From NCBI GenBank assembly GCA_905182265.1, contig CAJJAO010000015.1:1-64000 (forward strand): a DNA stretch of 64,000 nucleotides, given 5' to 3'. Origin of the DNA: a gamma proteobacterium HTCC2207 (lineage in GTDB: Bacteria > Pseudomonadota > Gammaproteobacteria > Pseudomonadales > Porticoccaceae). Shown in pieces: positions 1-8,081 of the stretch (position 1 is the first letter of the stretch; every line of letters starts with the position of its first letter). A program made the translations under genes and the position numbers. The notes beneath the pieces were generated by a model. The model saw only the letters and a list, made by a program, of their open reading frames with translations. It was not told where the DNA came from and did not search any database.

Positions 1-105
1 TTCTCTATGCCCTCGCTTTCAGCTAGAATGCGCTAAAATTTGGCGCCGGCTGCAAAGCCTAAGCTTTAGGTTAAATTCACCTCTACATAGAAGACAATTA
101 ACCCA

Positions 106-1770
106 ATGGCACAATACGTATACACAATGAATCGGGTGAGCAAAATTGTTCCACCCAAGCGGGAGATTCTGAAAGATGTTTCTCTCTCATTTTTTCCCGG
201 TGCAAAGATTGGTGTACTTGGCCTCAACGGCTCAGGTAAGTCCACGCTGCTTAAAATTATGGCGGGCCTTGATGTGGATTTTCAAGGTGAAGCTCGTGCT
301 ATGCCCGACCTTAAAGTTGGCTACCTAGCTCAGGAACCTCACTTAGATCCCGACAAAGATGTACGGGGCAATGTTGAAGATGGCATGCGCGAAGCTGTCG
401 ATGCTCTGCGCGGTCTTGATCAGGTCTATCTTGATTATGCTGAGCCGGACGCCGACTTTGATGCCCTAGCTAAAAAGCAGGGTGATCTGGAGGCTATTAT
501 TGAATCCTGGGATGCCCATAATTTGGACCATGCCCTCGATGTTGCCGCGGATGCACTGCGCTTACCGCCTTGGGATGCCGATGTTACCTCTCTGTCTGGT
601 GGTGAAAAACGTCGTGTTGCCCTGTGTCGCTTGCTGCTTTCAAGACCTGATATGTTGCTGCTCGATGAGCCGACTAACCACCTGGACGCCGACTCTGTGT
701 TCTGGCTAGAAAAATTTCTCGAAGAGTTTGCCGGCACTGTTGTGGCCGTTACTCACGATAGATACTTTTTGGACAATGTTGCCGGTTGGATTCTCGAGCT
801 GGATCGGGGCCGCGGTATTCCCTACGAGGGAAACTACTCCACCTGGTTGGAAGCCAAGACCAGACGTCTGGATACAGAATCCAAACAAGAGATATCTCGC
901 CAGCGCGCACTGAAGCAGGAACTGGAATGGGTGCGTCAAAACCAGAAGGGGCGACAGGCTAAAAGCAAGGCACGTCTGGCCCGCTTTGATGAGTTGAATT
1001 CCCAAGAGTTTCAGACTCGTAACGAGACTAATGAAATCTATATTGCCCCCGGCGAACGCCTCGGCGATAAAGTTATTGTGCTCGACAAGGTCAGCAAAGG
1101 CTTTGGCGACACAGTGTTAATTGAAGATCTGACACTGTCGATCCCCAAGGCATCTGTGGTTGGTATTATTGGTGGTAACGGTGCTGGTAAATCAACTCTA
1201 TTTCGCATGATTGCGGGTACCGAAAAACCAGATAGCGGCACTATTGCTATGGGAGAATCCGTTAAGGTTGCCTATGTTGAACAGAGTCGCGATGCGCTAA
1301 ATAATAGCCATACGGTTTGGGAAGCAATTTCCGGCGGCCACGATATTCTTCGCATTGGTAGCTATGAGGTGTCTTCGCGGTCCTATGCTGGACGCTTTAA
1401 CTTTAAAGGTAACGACCAACAGAAACGTGTTGGCGAACTGTCTGGTGGTGAGCGCGGTCGCTTGCACCTAGCCAATACTTTAAAGCAGGGTGCTAACGTA
1501 TTACTACTCGACGAACCGTCCAATGACTTGGATATTGAAACCCTTCGCGCACTGGAGGAAGCAGTCCTTTCATTCCCTGGCTGCGTACTAGTAATATCCC
1601 ACGATCGCTGGTTCCTAGACCGTATTGCTACGCATATTTTGGCTTACGAAGATAACAGCGAAATGGTGTTCTTTGAAGGTAACTACAGCGAGTACCACGA
1701 AGACTTTATCGCCCGTAAAGGCACAGACGCACAGCCCACAAGAGTGAAGCACAAGCGCCTTAAAACATAA
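106..1770 (+). CDS. ettA: Energy-dependent translational throttle protein EttA (ABC-F ATPase)
   Basis: This cytoplasmic ABC-F protein has two ATPase domains and no membrane segments. In E. coli EttA binds the ribosomal E site and gates the first elongation steps according to the ATP/ADP ratio. Visible here are a first Walker A (residues 39-47), a signature SGGEK (163-167) and DEPTNHLD (187-194). A basic coiled linker follows at about 250-300, then a second Walker A (357-364) and DEPSNDLD (469-476). The length of 554 aa matches the family (about 555). The start MAQYVYTMNRV is the typical EttA N-terminus. A thioesterase gene follows 16 nt downstream and may be co-transcribed. The orthology call rests on full-length resemblance; other ABC-F subfamilies are less likely. 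Confidence 0.95.
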   Translation: MAQYVYTMNRVSKIVPPKREILKDVSLSFFPGAKIGVLGLNGSGKSTLLKIMAGLDVDFQGEARAMPDLKVGYLAQEPHLDPDKDVRGNVEDGMREAVDALRGLDQVYLDYAEPDADFDALAKKQGDLEAIIESWDAHNLDHALDVAADALRLPPWDADVTSLSGGEKRRVALCRLLLSRPDMLLLDEPTNHLDADSVFWLEKFLEEFAGTVVAVTHDRYFLDNVAGWILELDRGRGIPYEGNYSTWLEAKTRRLDTESKQEISRQRALKQELEWVRQNQKGRQAKSKARLARFDELNSQEFQTRNETNEIYIAPGERLGDKVIVLDKVSKGFGDTVLIEDLTLSIPKASVVGIIGGNGAGKSTLFRMIAGTEKPDSGTIAMGESVKVAYVEQSRDALNNSHTVWEAISGGHDILRIGSYEVSSRSYAGRFNFKGNDQQKRVGELSGGERGRLHLANTLKQGANVLLLDEPSNDLDIETLRALEEAVLSFPGCVLVISHDRWFLDRIATHILAYEDNSEMVFFEGNYSEYHEDFIARKGTDAQPTRVKHKRLKT

Positions 1771-1786
1771 TAATAAAGGACAGGCT

Positions 1787-2218
1787 ATGAGCACCAGTAT
1801 TTGGCACCGTACACCAGACATTGCGCTAATGAACGGCGACATGAACAAAGGCACCATTGGCGAGCATCTAGATATTAAAATGATCGAAGTCGGCGATGAT
1901 TTTTTGCGCGGCACCATGCCCGCAGATCATCGTACGTTTCAACCCTACAAGGTTGTCCATGGCGGTGCCAACGTAGTACTCGCCGAGAGCCTGGGCAGTA
2001 TTGCTGGTGCCCATGTTATTGATATGGCTAAGTTTAAATGTCTGGGGCAAGAAGTAAGTGCCAGCCATTTGCGTCCCGTCACCTCTGGTCTAGTGATAGG
2101 CACAGCTCGACCTATACACCTGGGTCGTCGTTCCCATGTGTGGGAGATACGGTTGGAGAATGAAGAGGGTAAATTGACCTGTTTGGCCAAGCTAATATTG
2201 GCGATTATTCCTGGGTAG
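1787..2218 (+). CDS. Hotdog-fold acyl-CoA thioesterase, YdiI/MenI-like (PaaI family)
   Basis: This 143-aa single hotdog domain probably hydrolyses an acyl- or aroyl-CoA thioester in the cytoplasm. It resembles E. coli YdiI/MenI closely: a central segment reading VVHGGANVVLAES carries the HGG loop and the catalytic Glu on the hot-dog helix, and the C-terminal part contains HLGRRSHVWEI. It follows ettA by 16 nt with an AAAGGA ribosome-binding site before the ATG, so the two probably share a transcript. The physiological substrate cannot be read from the sequence; members act on dihydroxynaphthoyl-CoA or other acyl-CoAs. No menaquinone genes lie nearby, so a broad-specificity housekeeping thioesterase is equally possible. 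Confidence 0.85.
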   Translation: MSTSIWHRTPDIALMNGDMNKGTIGEHLDIKMIEVGDDFLRGTMPADHRTFQPYKVVHGGANVVLAESLGSIAGAHVIDMAKFKCLGQEVSASHLRPVTSGLVIGTARPIHLGRRSHVWEIRLENEEGKLTCLAKLILAIIPG

Positions 2219-2223
2219 GTTCT

Positions 2224-2252
2224 CCTGTGCAGACTATGTAGCACAGGCTTTT
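2224..2252 (+). terminator. Putative intrinsic terminator after the thioesterase gene
   Basis: A perfect 7-bp inverted repeat, CCTGTGC (2224-2230) and GCACAGG (2241-2247), has a 10-nt loop and is followed by CTTTTC. It lies between the convergent thioesterase gene and the minus-strand membrane protein gene. The T-run is short, so efficiency is uncertain. Confidence 0.5.
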
Positions 2253-2261
2253 CGACGCAGA

Positions 2262-3098
2262 CTAGCCGGCGGAGTCCGCACTGGCTTGCGCCTGCCGGTG
2301 AAATAGATTTCTCTCAATAAAGACGAAAGCTATTAGCCACAAAAATGAGTCCCAGAAATCAAGGAAGTCCCCATGTAGCCCCCAATAAGCAGCGGCGGCA
2401 AACAAAATACTGTACAACATCATTTTGAGCCGATTACTGATATTAGCAAAGTGGCCCGCTAACAGGCCGCTACGTTGGAGCAACAAATCTATCTCTAAAA
2501 TCACCACCACTGCTATCCAGGTTAATGAATTGATGACATCAACCCAAGCTAACCATTGGATCGCCTGCCAGTCAGGCGCCGACCCTAAAACCTGCTCACC
2601 ATCCAGTCTTAATAGCTCGGTATCCATCAGTGCCAGACAGCTTTGGAGATTCAATAAACTATATTCATCCAAGGTGACAATGCTGGAAAAACCCTGCCCC
2701 ACCAGGTCACAAACGTCCTCTACTGACAAAGGTGAAATATTGTAAAGCAGCAGCATTTTCGTCAGGTAACCATAAAATACGTAGAGGATAAAACCGTAGG
2801 AAAATGCCCTAGCCCCTAAGAACCAAGCTTTGACGTTAGGCTTGCGTAATATTGCGTCATCGAGGAACGATGTCTGTAATTCAAAAAGCAGTAGCAAGGC
2901 CAGCCATGCTGACGTATCAATAGTGGCCGCAAAGCCCTGGATGATATCGACCAAGTTAATACCCCTACTAAAAGTCTTGTCTGTCGCCAAACTCTCCTCT
3001 TGGAAAAACAAAACAACATTGAGTGCCAACAGCGCGTAGACGCCGTATTTAAAGGCTGTGAAAATAGCCTGGGGCCGAAATACTTTACCCATGTCCAA
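2262..3098 (-). CDS. Integral membrane protein of unknown function
   Basis: I do not recognise this 278-aa protein. Several hydrophobic stretches suggest five or six membrane segments: near residues 15-32, 60-75, 95-118, 185-205, 228-242 and 248-263. Between the third and fourth is a soluble, Asp/Glu/Leu-rich loop of about 70 residues (about 118-185). Acidic and aromatic residues are common near the ends of the segments. There is no recognisable transporter signature, cofactor motif or signal peptidase site. It starts 10 nt downstream of the GAF-domain reductase gene on the same strand, so the SPOR lipoprotein, GAF enzyme and this gene look like one operon, but that context does not reveal its role. 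Confidence 0.7.
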   Translation of the reverse strand: MDMGKVFRPQAIFTAFKYGVYALLALNVVLFFQEESLATDKTFSRGINLVDIIQGFAATIDTSAWLALLLLFELQTSFLDDAILRKPNVKAWFLGARAFSYGFILYVFYGYLTKMLLLYNISPLSVEDVCDLVGQGFSSIVTLDEYSLLNLQSCLALMDTELLRLDGEQVLGSAPDWQAIQWLAWVDVINSLTWIAVVVILEIDLLLQRSGLLAGHFANISNRLKMMLYSILFAAAAYWGLHGDFLDFWDSFLWLIAFVFIERNLFHRQAQASADSAG

Positions 3099-3108
3099 TT
3101 TACTCCCC

Positions 3109-3651
3109 TTAAAGCCGTAGTATTAGCACCTGCAATAGTTCTTCGAGACCCTGCTGGTCCCGATGATCAAAGCGATCAACCGCTGGGCTATCTATGTCCA
3201 AGACGCCAATTAACTGGCCGTCTTTTAGCATAGGCACCACTATTTCTGATTTGGACGTCAGGTCACAGGCAATATGCCCAGGAAACTGATGCACATCGGC
3301 AACAATGACGGTTTTACTGATTGCCGCGGCTGTGCCGCAAACCCCCTGCCCTATTTCTATTCTGGAACAGGCTGGCTTACCCTGAAAAGGGCCCAGCACT
3401 AACTTATTGCGCTTGATTAGGTAAAAGCCAACCCAATTGATACCAGTTAACTCCTGCCACAAAAGTGCAGAACAGTTGGCTAGGTTGGCAACACGGTCTT
3501 TCTCACCATCAATAAGCCCCTCAAGCTGCCGGCAGATCATCGAATAGTCTGCGTCTGCATCTGTGGCCGTGGGCTTGGCGGCAGCAATCCGGTCAGAATC
3601 TGCGAATGCTTTTAGTCGCGATGAAACCGATTTATCACTGGGCTGCTGCAT
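3109..3651 (-). CDS. msrC: Free methionine-(R)-sulfoxide reductase, GAF-domain (MsrC/fRMsr family)
   Basis: This enzyme reduces free methionine-R-sulfoxide, a cytoplasmic oxidative-stress repair activity. The GAF domain covers about residues 35-178. The family landmarks NWVGFYL (72-78), LGPFQGKPAC (86-95), GQGVCG (101-106) and FPGHIACD (123-130) are all present. The three cysteines C95, C105 and C129 have the same spacing (10 and 24) as the redox cysteines of E. coli MsrC. The N-terminus is about 10 residues longer than usual and low in complexity. The start codon lies 17 nt inside the end of the upstream SPOR lipoprotein gene, which suggests translational coupling. Confidence 0.9.
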   Translation of the reverse strand: MQQPSDKSVSSRLKAFADSDRIAAAKPTATDADADYSMICRQLEGLIDGEKDRVANLANCSALLWQELTGINWVGFYLIKRNKLVLGPFQGKPACSRIEIGQGVCGTAAAISKTVIVADVHQFPGHIACDLTSKSEIVVPMLKDGQLIGVLDIDSPAVDRFDHRDQQGLEELLQVLILRL

Positions 3652-4258
3652 TAGCGAGAGACCTCATAGAACGTACCCAATAATTGATGCCGAGTTTTTT
3701 AGCTGCAACGTCGGCAGCGGCACGGTTTTGATAATGGCCCAAGAAAACAACCCAAAAGGCTGTGCCCTGGGAGGTAATCTCTGTGACCTGGACGTCTGAG
3801 CCCAAGTTTAATTCCTGCGCGATCTGCTGTGCTTGCTGCTCAGCTACCTGAAGGGTGCTAAAAGCGCCTAGTTGCACTAGGTAGCCGGATAATGGGTGGG
3901 GGGTTTTAATCGGCGCCGCGGGGACTTTATTCGACGCCGCAGGCGCTGTTAGTTTGGCCGCAGGCGCTTTTGATTTAGCCGCGAGCGCTTTTGATCGGGC
4001 CGCGGGCGCTGTTAATTTGGCCGCGGGCGCTTTTAGTTGAGCGGCCGGCACTTTAACAACAGGTGCATTAACGGCTGCTGGCTGGCCATCGTTGACTGGG
4101 TTTTTGCTGCACAGCCAAAGCTCATCTGAGCTGGCATTGTCTGCGCAGTACCAAGATCGACTTGCCGTCTCTGGAGCCTTATTAATAGGGCCTGTCGTAG
4201 AGGAGCAGCCACTGAGGACGACTGCTAAAAGTGCTGCTGCACCAAAGAGTTTAAACAA
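3635..4258 (-). CDS. SPOR-domain lipoprotein with Ala/Pro/Lys repeat linker
   Basis: This is a predicted envelope lipoprotein that binds denuded peptidoglycan glycans through its SPOR domain. A lipobox LSGC puts the lipidated cysteine at residue 18. A short region with two Cys (C38, C50) follows, then a low-complexity linker at about 70-115 built from seven-residue KAPAAKL-like repeats, and a SPOR domain at about 124-200 (starts GYLVQLGAF). The start is a TTG codon; no ATG in the right frame gives the signal peptide. The linker DNA is a 21-bp tandem repeat, described separately. Related proteins act in division or septal remodelling, but the specific role is unknown. The gene probably heads a transcript with the GAF reductase and the membrane protein. 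Confidence 0.8.
   Translation of the reverse strand: MFKLFGAAALLAVVLSGCSSTTGPINKAPETASRSWYCADNASSDELWLCSKNPVNDGQPAAVNAPVVKVPAAQLKAPAAKLTAPAARSKALAAKSKAPAAKLTAPAASNKVPAAPIKTPHPLSGYLVQLGAFSTLQVAEQQAQQIAQELNLGSDVQVTEITSQGTAFWVVFLGHYQNRAAADVAAKKLGINYWVRSMRSLANAAAQ
3915..4040 (-). repeat. 21-bp tandem repeat encoding the linker of the SPOR lipoprotein
   Basis: On the plus strand a GCCGC core recurs exactly every 21 bp at 3915, 3936, 3957, 3978, 3999 and 4020. Most units read close to GCCGCAGGCGCTTTT. The period is a multiple of three, so it encodes seven-residue repeats without a frameshift. The same core recurs at the ends of gspD and lnt. Confidence 0.85.
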
Positions 4259-4307
4259 AGGAATACACCGAATCTTTTATATTATTTTAGGAATTGCACT
4301 GGGCGTA

Positions 4308-4613
4308 TTAAGTGCCTATTTTGGCTAATATGTCCAGCACTTGACGCACTAGATAGGCGATTTCTGGATGATCAACCTCGTAGGCAGATCTCTTTTGCTC
4401 TAGCTGCTCTCGAAAGCTGCTTTGCAGTTGCCCTTGTTCCAATTGGTGAGTCCCTGATTGGTGGGTCTCTGATTGGGCTGCTTCATTCAGCTTCACCATC
4501 TCGTTAATTAACGTGGACCAAAGATCGCGCTCTGAGGGGCTTACTGTGCTGGCCTTTTGTAGCCTGTCCCGGAGGGCTTCAAGCTTTTCTTTTAACTCGC
4601 TGTTATCTTCCAT
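4308..4613 (-). CDS. DUF4404 family small protein
   Basis: This 101-aa protein matches the DUF4404 pattern: a charged helical N-terminus (LKEKLEALRDRLQ, about residues 7-19) and a conserved C-terminal helix ending AYLVRQVLDILAKIG. It has no signal peptide or membrane span and is probably helical and cytoplasmic. The middle section carries a small internal duplication (ETHQSGTHQ). The gene is divergent from amt, and the sigma-54 and NtrC-type elements lie in the shared upstream region. The biochemical function of the family is unknown. Confidence 0.75.
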   Translation of the reverse strand: MEDNSELKEKLEALRDRLQKASTVSPSERDLWSTLINEMVKLNEAAQSETHQSGTHQLEQGQLQSSFREQLEQKRSAYEVDHPEIAYLVRQVLDILAKIGT

Positions 4614-4695
4614 GATTGTTGCCTCTTCTCTTTATTAATATCCATATTCATATTCATCCCTGTGCTCTTCAGTTTAAGTATAGACAGATACTTGG

Positions 4696-4733
4696 GCCCT
4701 GTATTAGGGCGCTTTTGAGCACCTAACTGGTGC
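4696..4733 (+). promoter_or_regulatory. NtrC-type enhancer palindrome(s) upstream of amt
   Basis: GCACC-N5-GGTGC at 4719-4733 is a perfect inverted repeat that matches the known NtrC binding-site core. A second palindrome, GCCCT-N5-AGGGC (about 4696-4710), has the same arm and spacer sizes and lies about 23 bp, two helical turns, upstream. It departs from the consensus and may be a weak second site. Both precede the sigma-54 promoter by about 45-80 bp, the usual enhancer position. Confidence 0.7.
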
Positions 4734-4777
4734 GTAACCGGGTGAATGAAACAAAATAGTGCAGCTGTATTAGTTAC

Positions 4778-4793
4778 TGGCATAAATATTGCT
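4778..4793 (+). promoter_or_regulatory. Sigma-54 (-24/-12) promoter of amt
   Basis: TGGCAT-N5-TTGCT has the invariant GG and GC dinucleotides at the required 10-bp spacing and near-consensus flanks of the RpoN promoter (TGGCAC-N5-TTGCW). Transcription would begin near 4804, giving a leader of about 110 nt before the amt start codon. With the upstream NtrC-type site this predicts induction under nitrogen limitation. Confidence 0.75.
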
Positions 4794-4915
4794 CCCCCCA
4801 GTCTATAAGTAGGCGTTAAAAGCCTACAGCAGGATATATGGTCGATTATGGTGCGCTTTTAATCGTCCGATTGTTATTTCGCACTTTTATAGTGCTTATT
4901 TTTAGGGGGAACAGC

Positions 4916-6226
4916 ATGTTAGCCAACAATAAATATCTCAGTCGGGGGATTCTCGCGATTGTTTTATCGGCTCTATCAACTCAGGTTTTTGCCGACGAAT
5001 TAAACGGCGCCAATACAGCTTGGATTTTGACGTCAACGGCGCTGGTGCTATTTATGACGATTCCCGGTCTGTCGCTTTTTTATGGTGGTCTGGTTCGCTC
5101 TAAGAATGTCCTGTCGGTATTAATGCAGTGTTTCGCCATTACTTGCATGGCCTCGTTAATCTGGTTTGCCTTTGGCTACAGCCTCGCCTTTGGTGATGGC
5201 GGCTCTATGAACGCGTGGATTGGTAATCTGGATAATCTATTGATGGGCAACATCAAAGAAGACTCCATGGCCGGCGATATCCCCGAGTCTGTATTTGCCA
5301 TGTTCCAAATGACCTTTGCCGTCATTACCCCAGCACTTATTGTGGGTGCCTTTGCCGAGCGTATGCGCTTTAGCGCGATGCTACTGTTTAGTGCCCTGTG
5401 GCTAATTGTTGTCTACGCACCCATCACCCACTGGGTTTGGGGCGGTGGCTGGCTCGCAGAGATGGGTCTGCTGGACTTTGCAGGTGGTACGGTTGTGCAT
5501 ATTACTGCTGGTGTTGCCGCTCTTGTGGCTGCATTGGTTCTGGGCAATCGTAAAGGCTTCCCGACTCAGGCGATGCCCCCCCACAACCTAACCATGACCG
5601 TCACCGGTGCTGGCATGCTGTGGGTTGGCTGGTTTGGCTTTAATGCTGGCTCTGCCCTTGCCGCTAACGGCGATGCAGGTATGGCGATGCTAGTGACCCA
5701 TATTTCTGCCGCAGCGGGCTCTATGGCCTGGATGATGATGGAATGGATTAAGTACGGTAAGCCCTCTGTACTAGGCATTGTGACCGGTATGGTTGCTGGT
5801 CTGGGCACAATTACCCCGGCCTCAGGCTTTGTTGGCCCTGGTGGCGCACTGGTGATCGGCTTTAGTGCTGGCATTATCTGTTACTACGCCACTCAGACAA
5901 TTAAGCAGCGCTGGAAAATCGATGATTCTTTAGATGTATTCCCCGTACACGGCGTTGGCGGCATATTAGGTACTTTTTATGCTGGTATTTTTGCGTCCGA
6001 TGCTCTGGGTGTGTTCAGTGGGCAGGGTTACAACGAAGGTATGAACATGGCCTCTCAGGTGCAGGTGCAAATTGTGGGTATTGCCGCAACGTTCGTCTAT
6101 ACAGGTATAGCAACATTTATTCTGTTGAAACTGGTCGATAAGCTGTTAGTATTACGTATCGACGAAGAAGACGAAACAAGTGGTCTCGATCTCACAGAGC
6201 ATAATGAGAGGGGGTATGACCTATAA
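4916..6226 (+). CDS. amt: Ammonium transporter (Amt/MEP/Rh family)
   Basis: This inner-membrane trimeric channel takes up ammonium. I chose the ATG at 4916 because it has a good AGGGGGA ribosome-binding site and yields a clean cleavable signal peptide (cleavage after QVFA, about residue 26); an ATG at 4838 would add 26 residues upstream. The mature protein shows about 11 membrane segments. The pore histidines are visible in YAPITHWVWGG and FPVHGVGG. At 436 aa the length is standard. No glnK gene is adjacent, unlike the usual glnK-amtB pair. The C-terminal tail (about 35 residues) is acidic and could contact a PII protein. Regulation by NtrC and sigma-54 is predicted from the upstream sites. 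Confidence 0.93.
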   Translation: MLANNKYLSRGILAIVLSALSTQVFADELNGANTAWILTSTALVLFMTIPGLSLFYGGLVRSKNVLSVLMQCFAITCMASLIWFAFGYSLAFGDGGSMNAWIGNLDNLLMGNIKEDSMAGDIPESVFAMFQMTFAVITPALIVGAFAERMRFSAMLLFSALWLIVVYAPITHWVWGGGWLAEMGLLDFAGGTVVHITAGVAALVAALVLGNRKGFPTQAMPPHNLTMTVTGAGMLWVGWFGFNAGSALAANGDAGMAMLVTHISAAAGSMAWMMMEWIKYGKPSVLGIVTGMVAGLGTITPASGFVGPGGALVIGFSAGIICYYATQTIKQRWKIDDSLDVFPVHGVGGILGTFYAGIFASDALGVFSGQGYNEGMNMASQVQVQIVGIAATFVYTGIATFILLKLVDKLLVLRIDEEDETSGLDLTEHNERGYDL

Positions 6227-6305
6227 TAAGAAGAGAAGGGGAAAATAAAAAATCGTCCGAACGCTACAGACATACTTGAGATGACTGAGTGAAAAAAAGG
6301 GACAC

Positions 6306-6338
6306 TTAAAGCCGCTAACATTGTTAGCGGCTTTTTTA
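6306..6338 (+). terminator. Intrinsic terminator between amt and the B12 operon
   Basis: A strong hairpin with arms GCCGCTAAC and GTTAGCGGC and a 3-nt loop is preceded by AAA and followed by six or more T. It lies between the convergent amt and btuF genes. The plus-strand T-run is the better one; A-residues on the other side may also allow minus-strand termination. Confidence 0.85.
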
Positions 6339-6372
6339 TTTGTGCCAATAAAAGGCTGTTGAATTAACAGTA

Positions 6373-7305
6373 CTAGCCTTCGCGGGCCCTATCTAAATAG
6401 CCACACATCATTTCAGCCCCTTCAAGAATACGCACCGAGTGGCGCTGCATTAGGTCTGCTGGGATCAGGTAAATCTGCTTATTGATGACCGCTGACAGCG
6501 CGTCCCACTTCTGCCAACTTTTAAACCAATTAGGCTGCTCTTCTTTACTGCCCCCAGCAATAATAAGCTGAGGGTCTGCGGCAACAACAGATTCAATATT
6601 GACGTAAGGCACCAAGGGAATAGCATCGGCAAAGATATTCACTCCACCGCAAAGAGCAATTACATCGCTGACCATATGTTTACCGTTTAGGGTAATCAGT
6701 GGCTCATTCCAAATTTGATAGAAGGTTCTAACCTGGGGCTTGCCCACCTGGTCTCGACGCAACCTATCTAGGCGCTCAGTGAATTCTAGCGCCCGCCTGT
6801 CAGCCTGCTGAGTAAAACCGCTCAGCTTCCCAAAACGGTGAAACAGATTGGGGATATCCTCAATTTTGCGGGTCTCGACAACAAAGACTGGAATACCCAG
6901 CTTACGTAATGGGTGGATAATCTTATCGCCATTACCCGACTGCCAAGCAATGACGAGGTCTGGCTGCAGAGACAGTATCAACTCATAATTGGCGGCAGCA
7001 TGGTTGTTCACCCGCTGAATCTTTTTTGCTACCTCTGGGTAGTTACTGTATTCGTCAGCGCCAACGACAAGCCCACCAGCACCTATATGAAACAACACTT
7101 CGGTGATATTTGGCGCAAGACTAATAATACGTTTTGCCGGGGCAGCCAAACGCACCTCATCGCCATTGTCGTCGATAACCACAATCTCACTGGCATCAGA
7201 TGATGGCAGTTGCAGTGTGAGTGCGAGCGGCTGTGCTACTGATACTGATACTGAGGGCAGCAGTAAAAATGGCAGGCCGACAATTAAAATAGCGAGCCAG
7301 CGCAT
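6373..7305 (-). CDS. btuF: Periplasmic cobalamin-binding protein of the B12 ABC transporter
   Basis: This 310-aa solute-binding protein would deliver B12 from the periplasm to the BtuC-type permease. A hydrophobic signal sequence covers about residues 1-24. The body is a helical-backbone (class III) binding fold with the BtuF-like opening segment RIISLAPNITEVLFHIGAG and a DEYSNYPE motif. The start shares one nucleotide with the stop of the upstream ATPase gene. Haem- or siderophore-binding homologues are the main alternative, but a cobalamin riboswitch, adenosyltransferase and BtuB-like receptor in the same operon make B12 the likely ligand. It is the last gene of the operon. Confidence 0.85.
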   Translation of the reverse strand: MRWLAILIVGLPFLLLPSVSVSVAQPLALTLQLPSSDASEIVVIDDNGDEVRLAAPAKRIISLAPNITEVLFHIGAGGLVVGADEYSNYPEVAKKIQRVNNHAAANYELILSLQPDLVIAWQSGNGDKIIHPLRKLGIPVFVVETRKIEDIPNLFHRFGKLSGFTQQADRRALEFTERLDRLRRDQVGKPQVRTFYQIWNEPLITLNGKHMVSDVIALCGGVNIFADAIPLVPYVNIESVVAADPQLIIAGGSKEEQPNWFKSWQKWDALSAVINKQIYLIPADLMQRHSVRILEGAEMMCGYLDRAREG

Positions 7306-8078
7306 TAGGTAATCACCAACGGTCGTTTAGTCACAGGGTGCTGGGCAATAATAGATTTAACGCCAAACACCTTATCAATTAACCTTTCGGTAAGAACTTC
7401 TTCTGGAGTACCTTGGGCAGCAATAACACCGCCATCAAAAACCACCAGATTATCGGCACAGCGAGCGGCTAAATTAAGGTCATGCAACACCATCACAACC
7501 CCCACACCTTTTTCTGCAAGCTGGCGCACAATGTCTAGGGTCAGTTTTTGATGAGACAGATCAAAGGCAGAAGTTGGCTCGTCCAACACTAAAAACTGTT
7601 CGCCTATGGCGCTGGGCTGCCAAATTTGTGCCAGTACTCGAGCCAGCTGTACCCGCTGTTTTTCACCCCCAGACATCTGGGTATAAAAGCGTTTTTGCAG
7701 ATAGCTGCCATCAACCAGATCCAGCGCATCGCTAACAATCTGCCTGTCTTTTACTAGGCCAGTTTGATGGGGAATACGGCCTAGGCCCACCACCTCGTTG
7801 GCCGTGAAAGGGAAGTTAAGCATTGTGTGCTGGGGCAGCACCCCAAGCATCTGGGCTTTTTCTAACAGCGGCCATTCGTCTAATAACCTATGATTGAGGC
7901 GCACCTCACCTTTAGTTGGCGCCATCTCACCGGTTAATACTTTTAACAGGCTAGATTTGCCGGCACCGTTGGGGCCCACTATGGCGGTCACCTTACCTGC
8001 TTGCACCTCGAGACTGATATTGCGCAGCAAATCAAAGCCCGATAAATGCAGAGAGATATTGTCAGCTAGCATAGTCAT
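7305..8078 (-). CDS. btuD: ABC transporter ATP-binding protein, BtuD/HmuV-like
   Basis: This cytoplasmic ATPase of 257 aa powers the B12 importer. The Walker A GPNGAGKS is at about residues 35-42, the signature MSGGEKQR at about 139-146, and the Walker B LVLDEPTS follows at about 163-170, with the switch His in VLHDLN. The size fits FecE/BtuD-type ATPases. Genes for the permease (upstream, 3 nt apart) and binding protein (downstream, 1-nt overlap) flank it, so a complete importer is encoded. By sequence alone a haem importer ATPase is possible; the operon context favours B12. Confidence 0.87.
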   Translation of the reverse strand: MTMLADNISLHLSGFDLLRNISLEVQAGKVTAIVGPNGAGKSSLLKVLTGEMAPTKGEVRLNHRLLDEWPLLEKAQMLGVLPQHTMLNFPFTANEVVGLGRIPHQTGLVKDRQIVSDALDLVDGSYLQKRFYTQMSGGEKQRVQLARVLAQIWQPSAIGEQFLVLDEPTSAFDLSHQKLTLDIVRQLAEKGVGVVMVLHDLNLAARCADNLVVFDGGVIAAQGTPEEVLTERLIDKVFGVKSIIAQHPVTKRPLVIT

Positions 8079-8081
8079 GGC

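Noticed and set aside
4592..4783. 63-codon minus-strand reading frame upstream of the DUF4404 gene
   Set aside because: It overlaps the DUF4404 start and covers the amt enhancer and sigma-54 promoter; its sequence is low in complexity and has no family resemblance.
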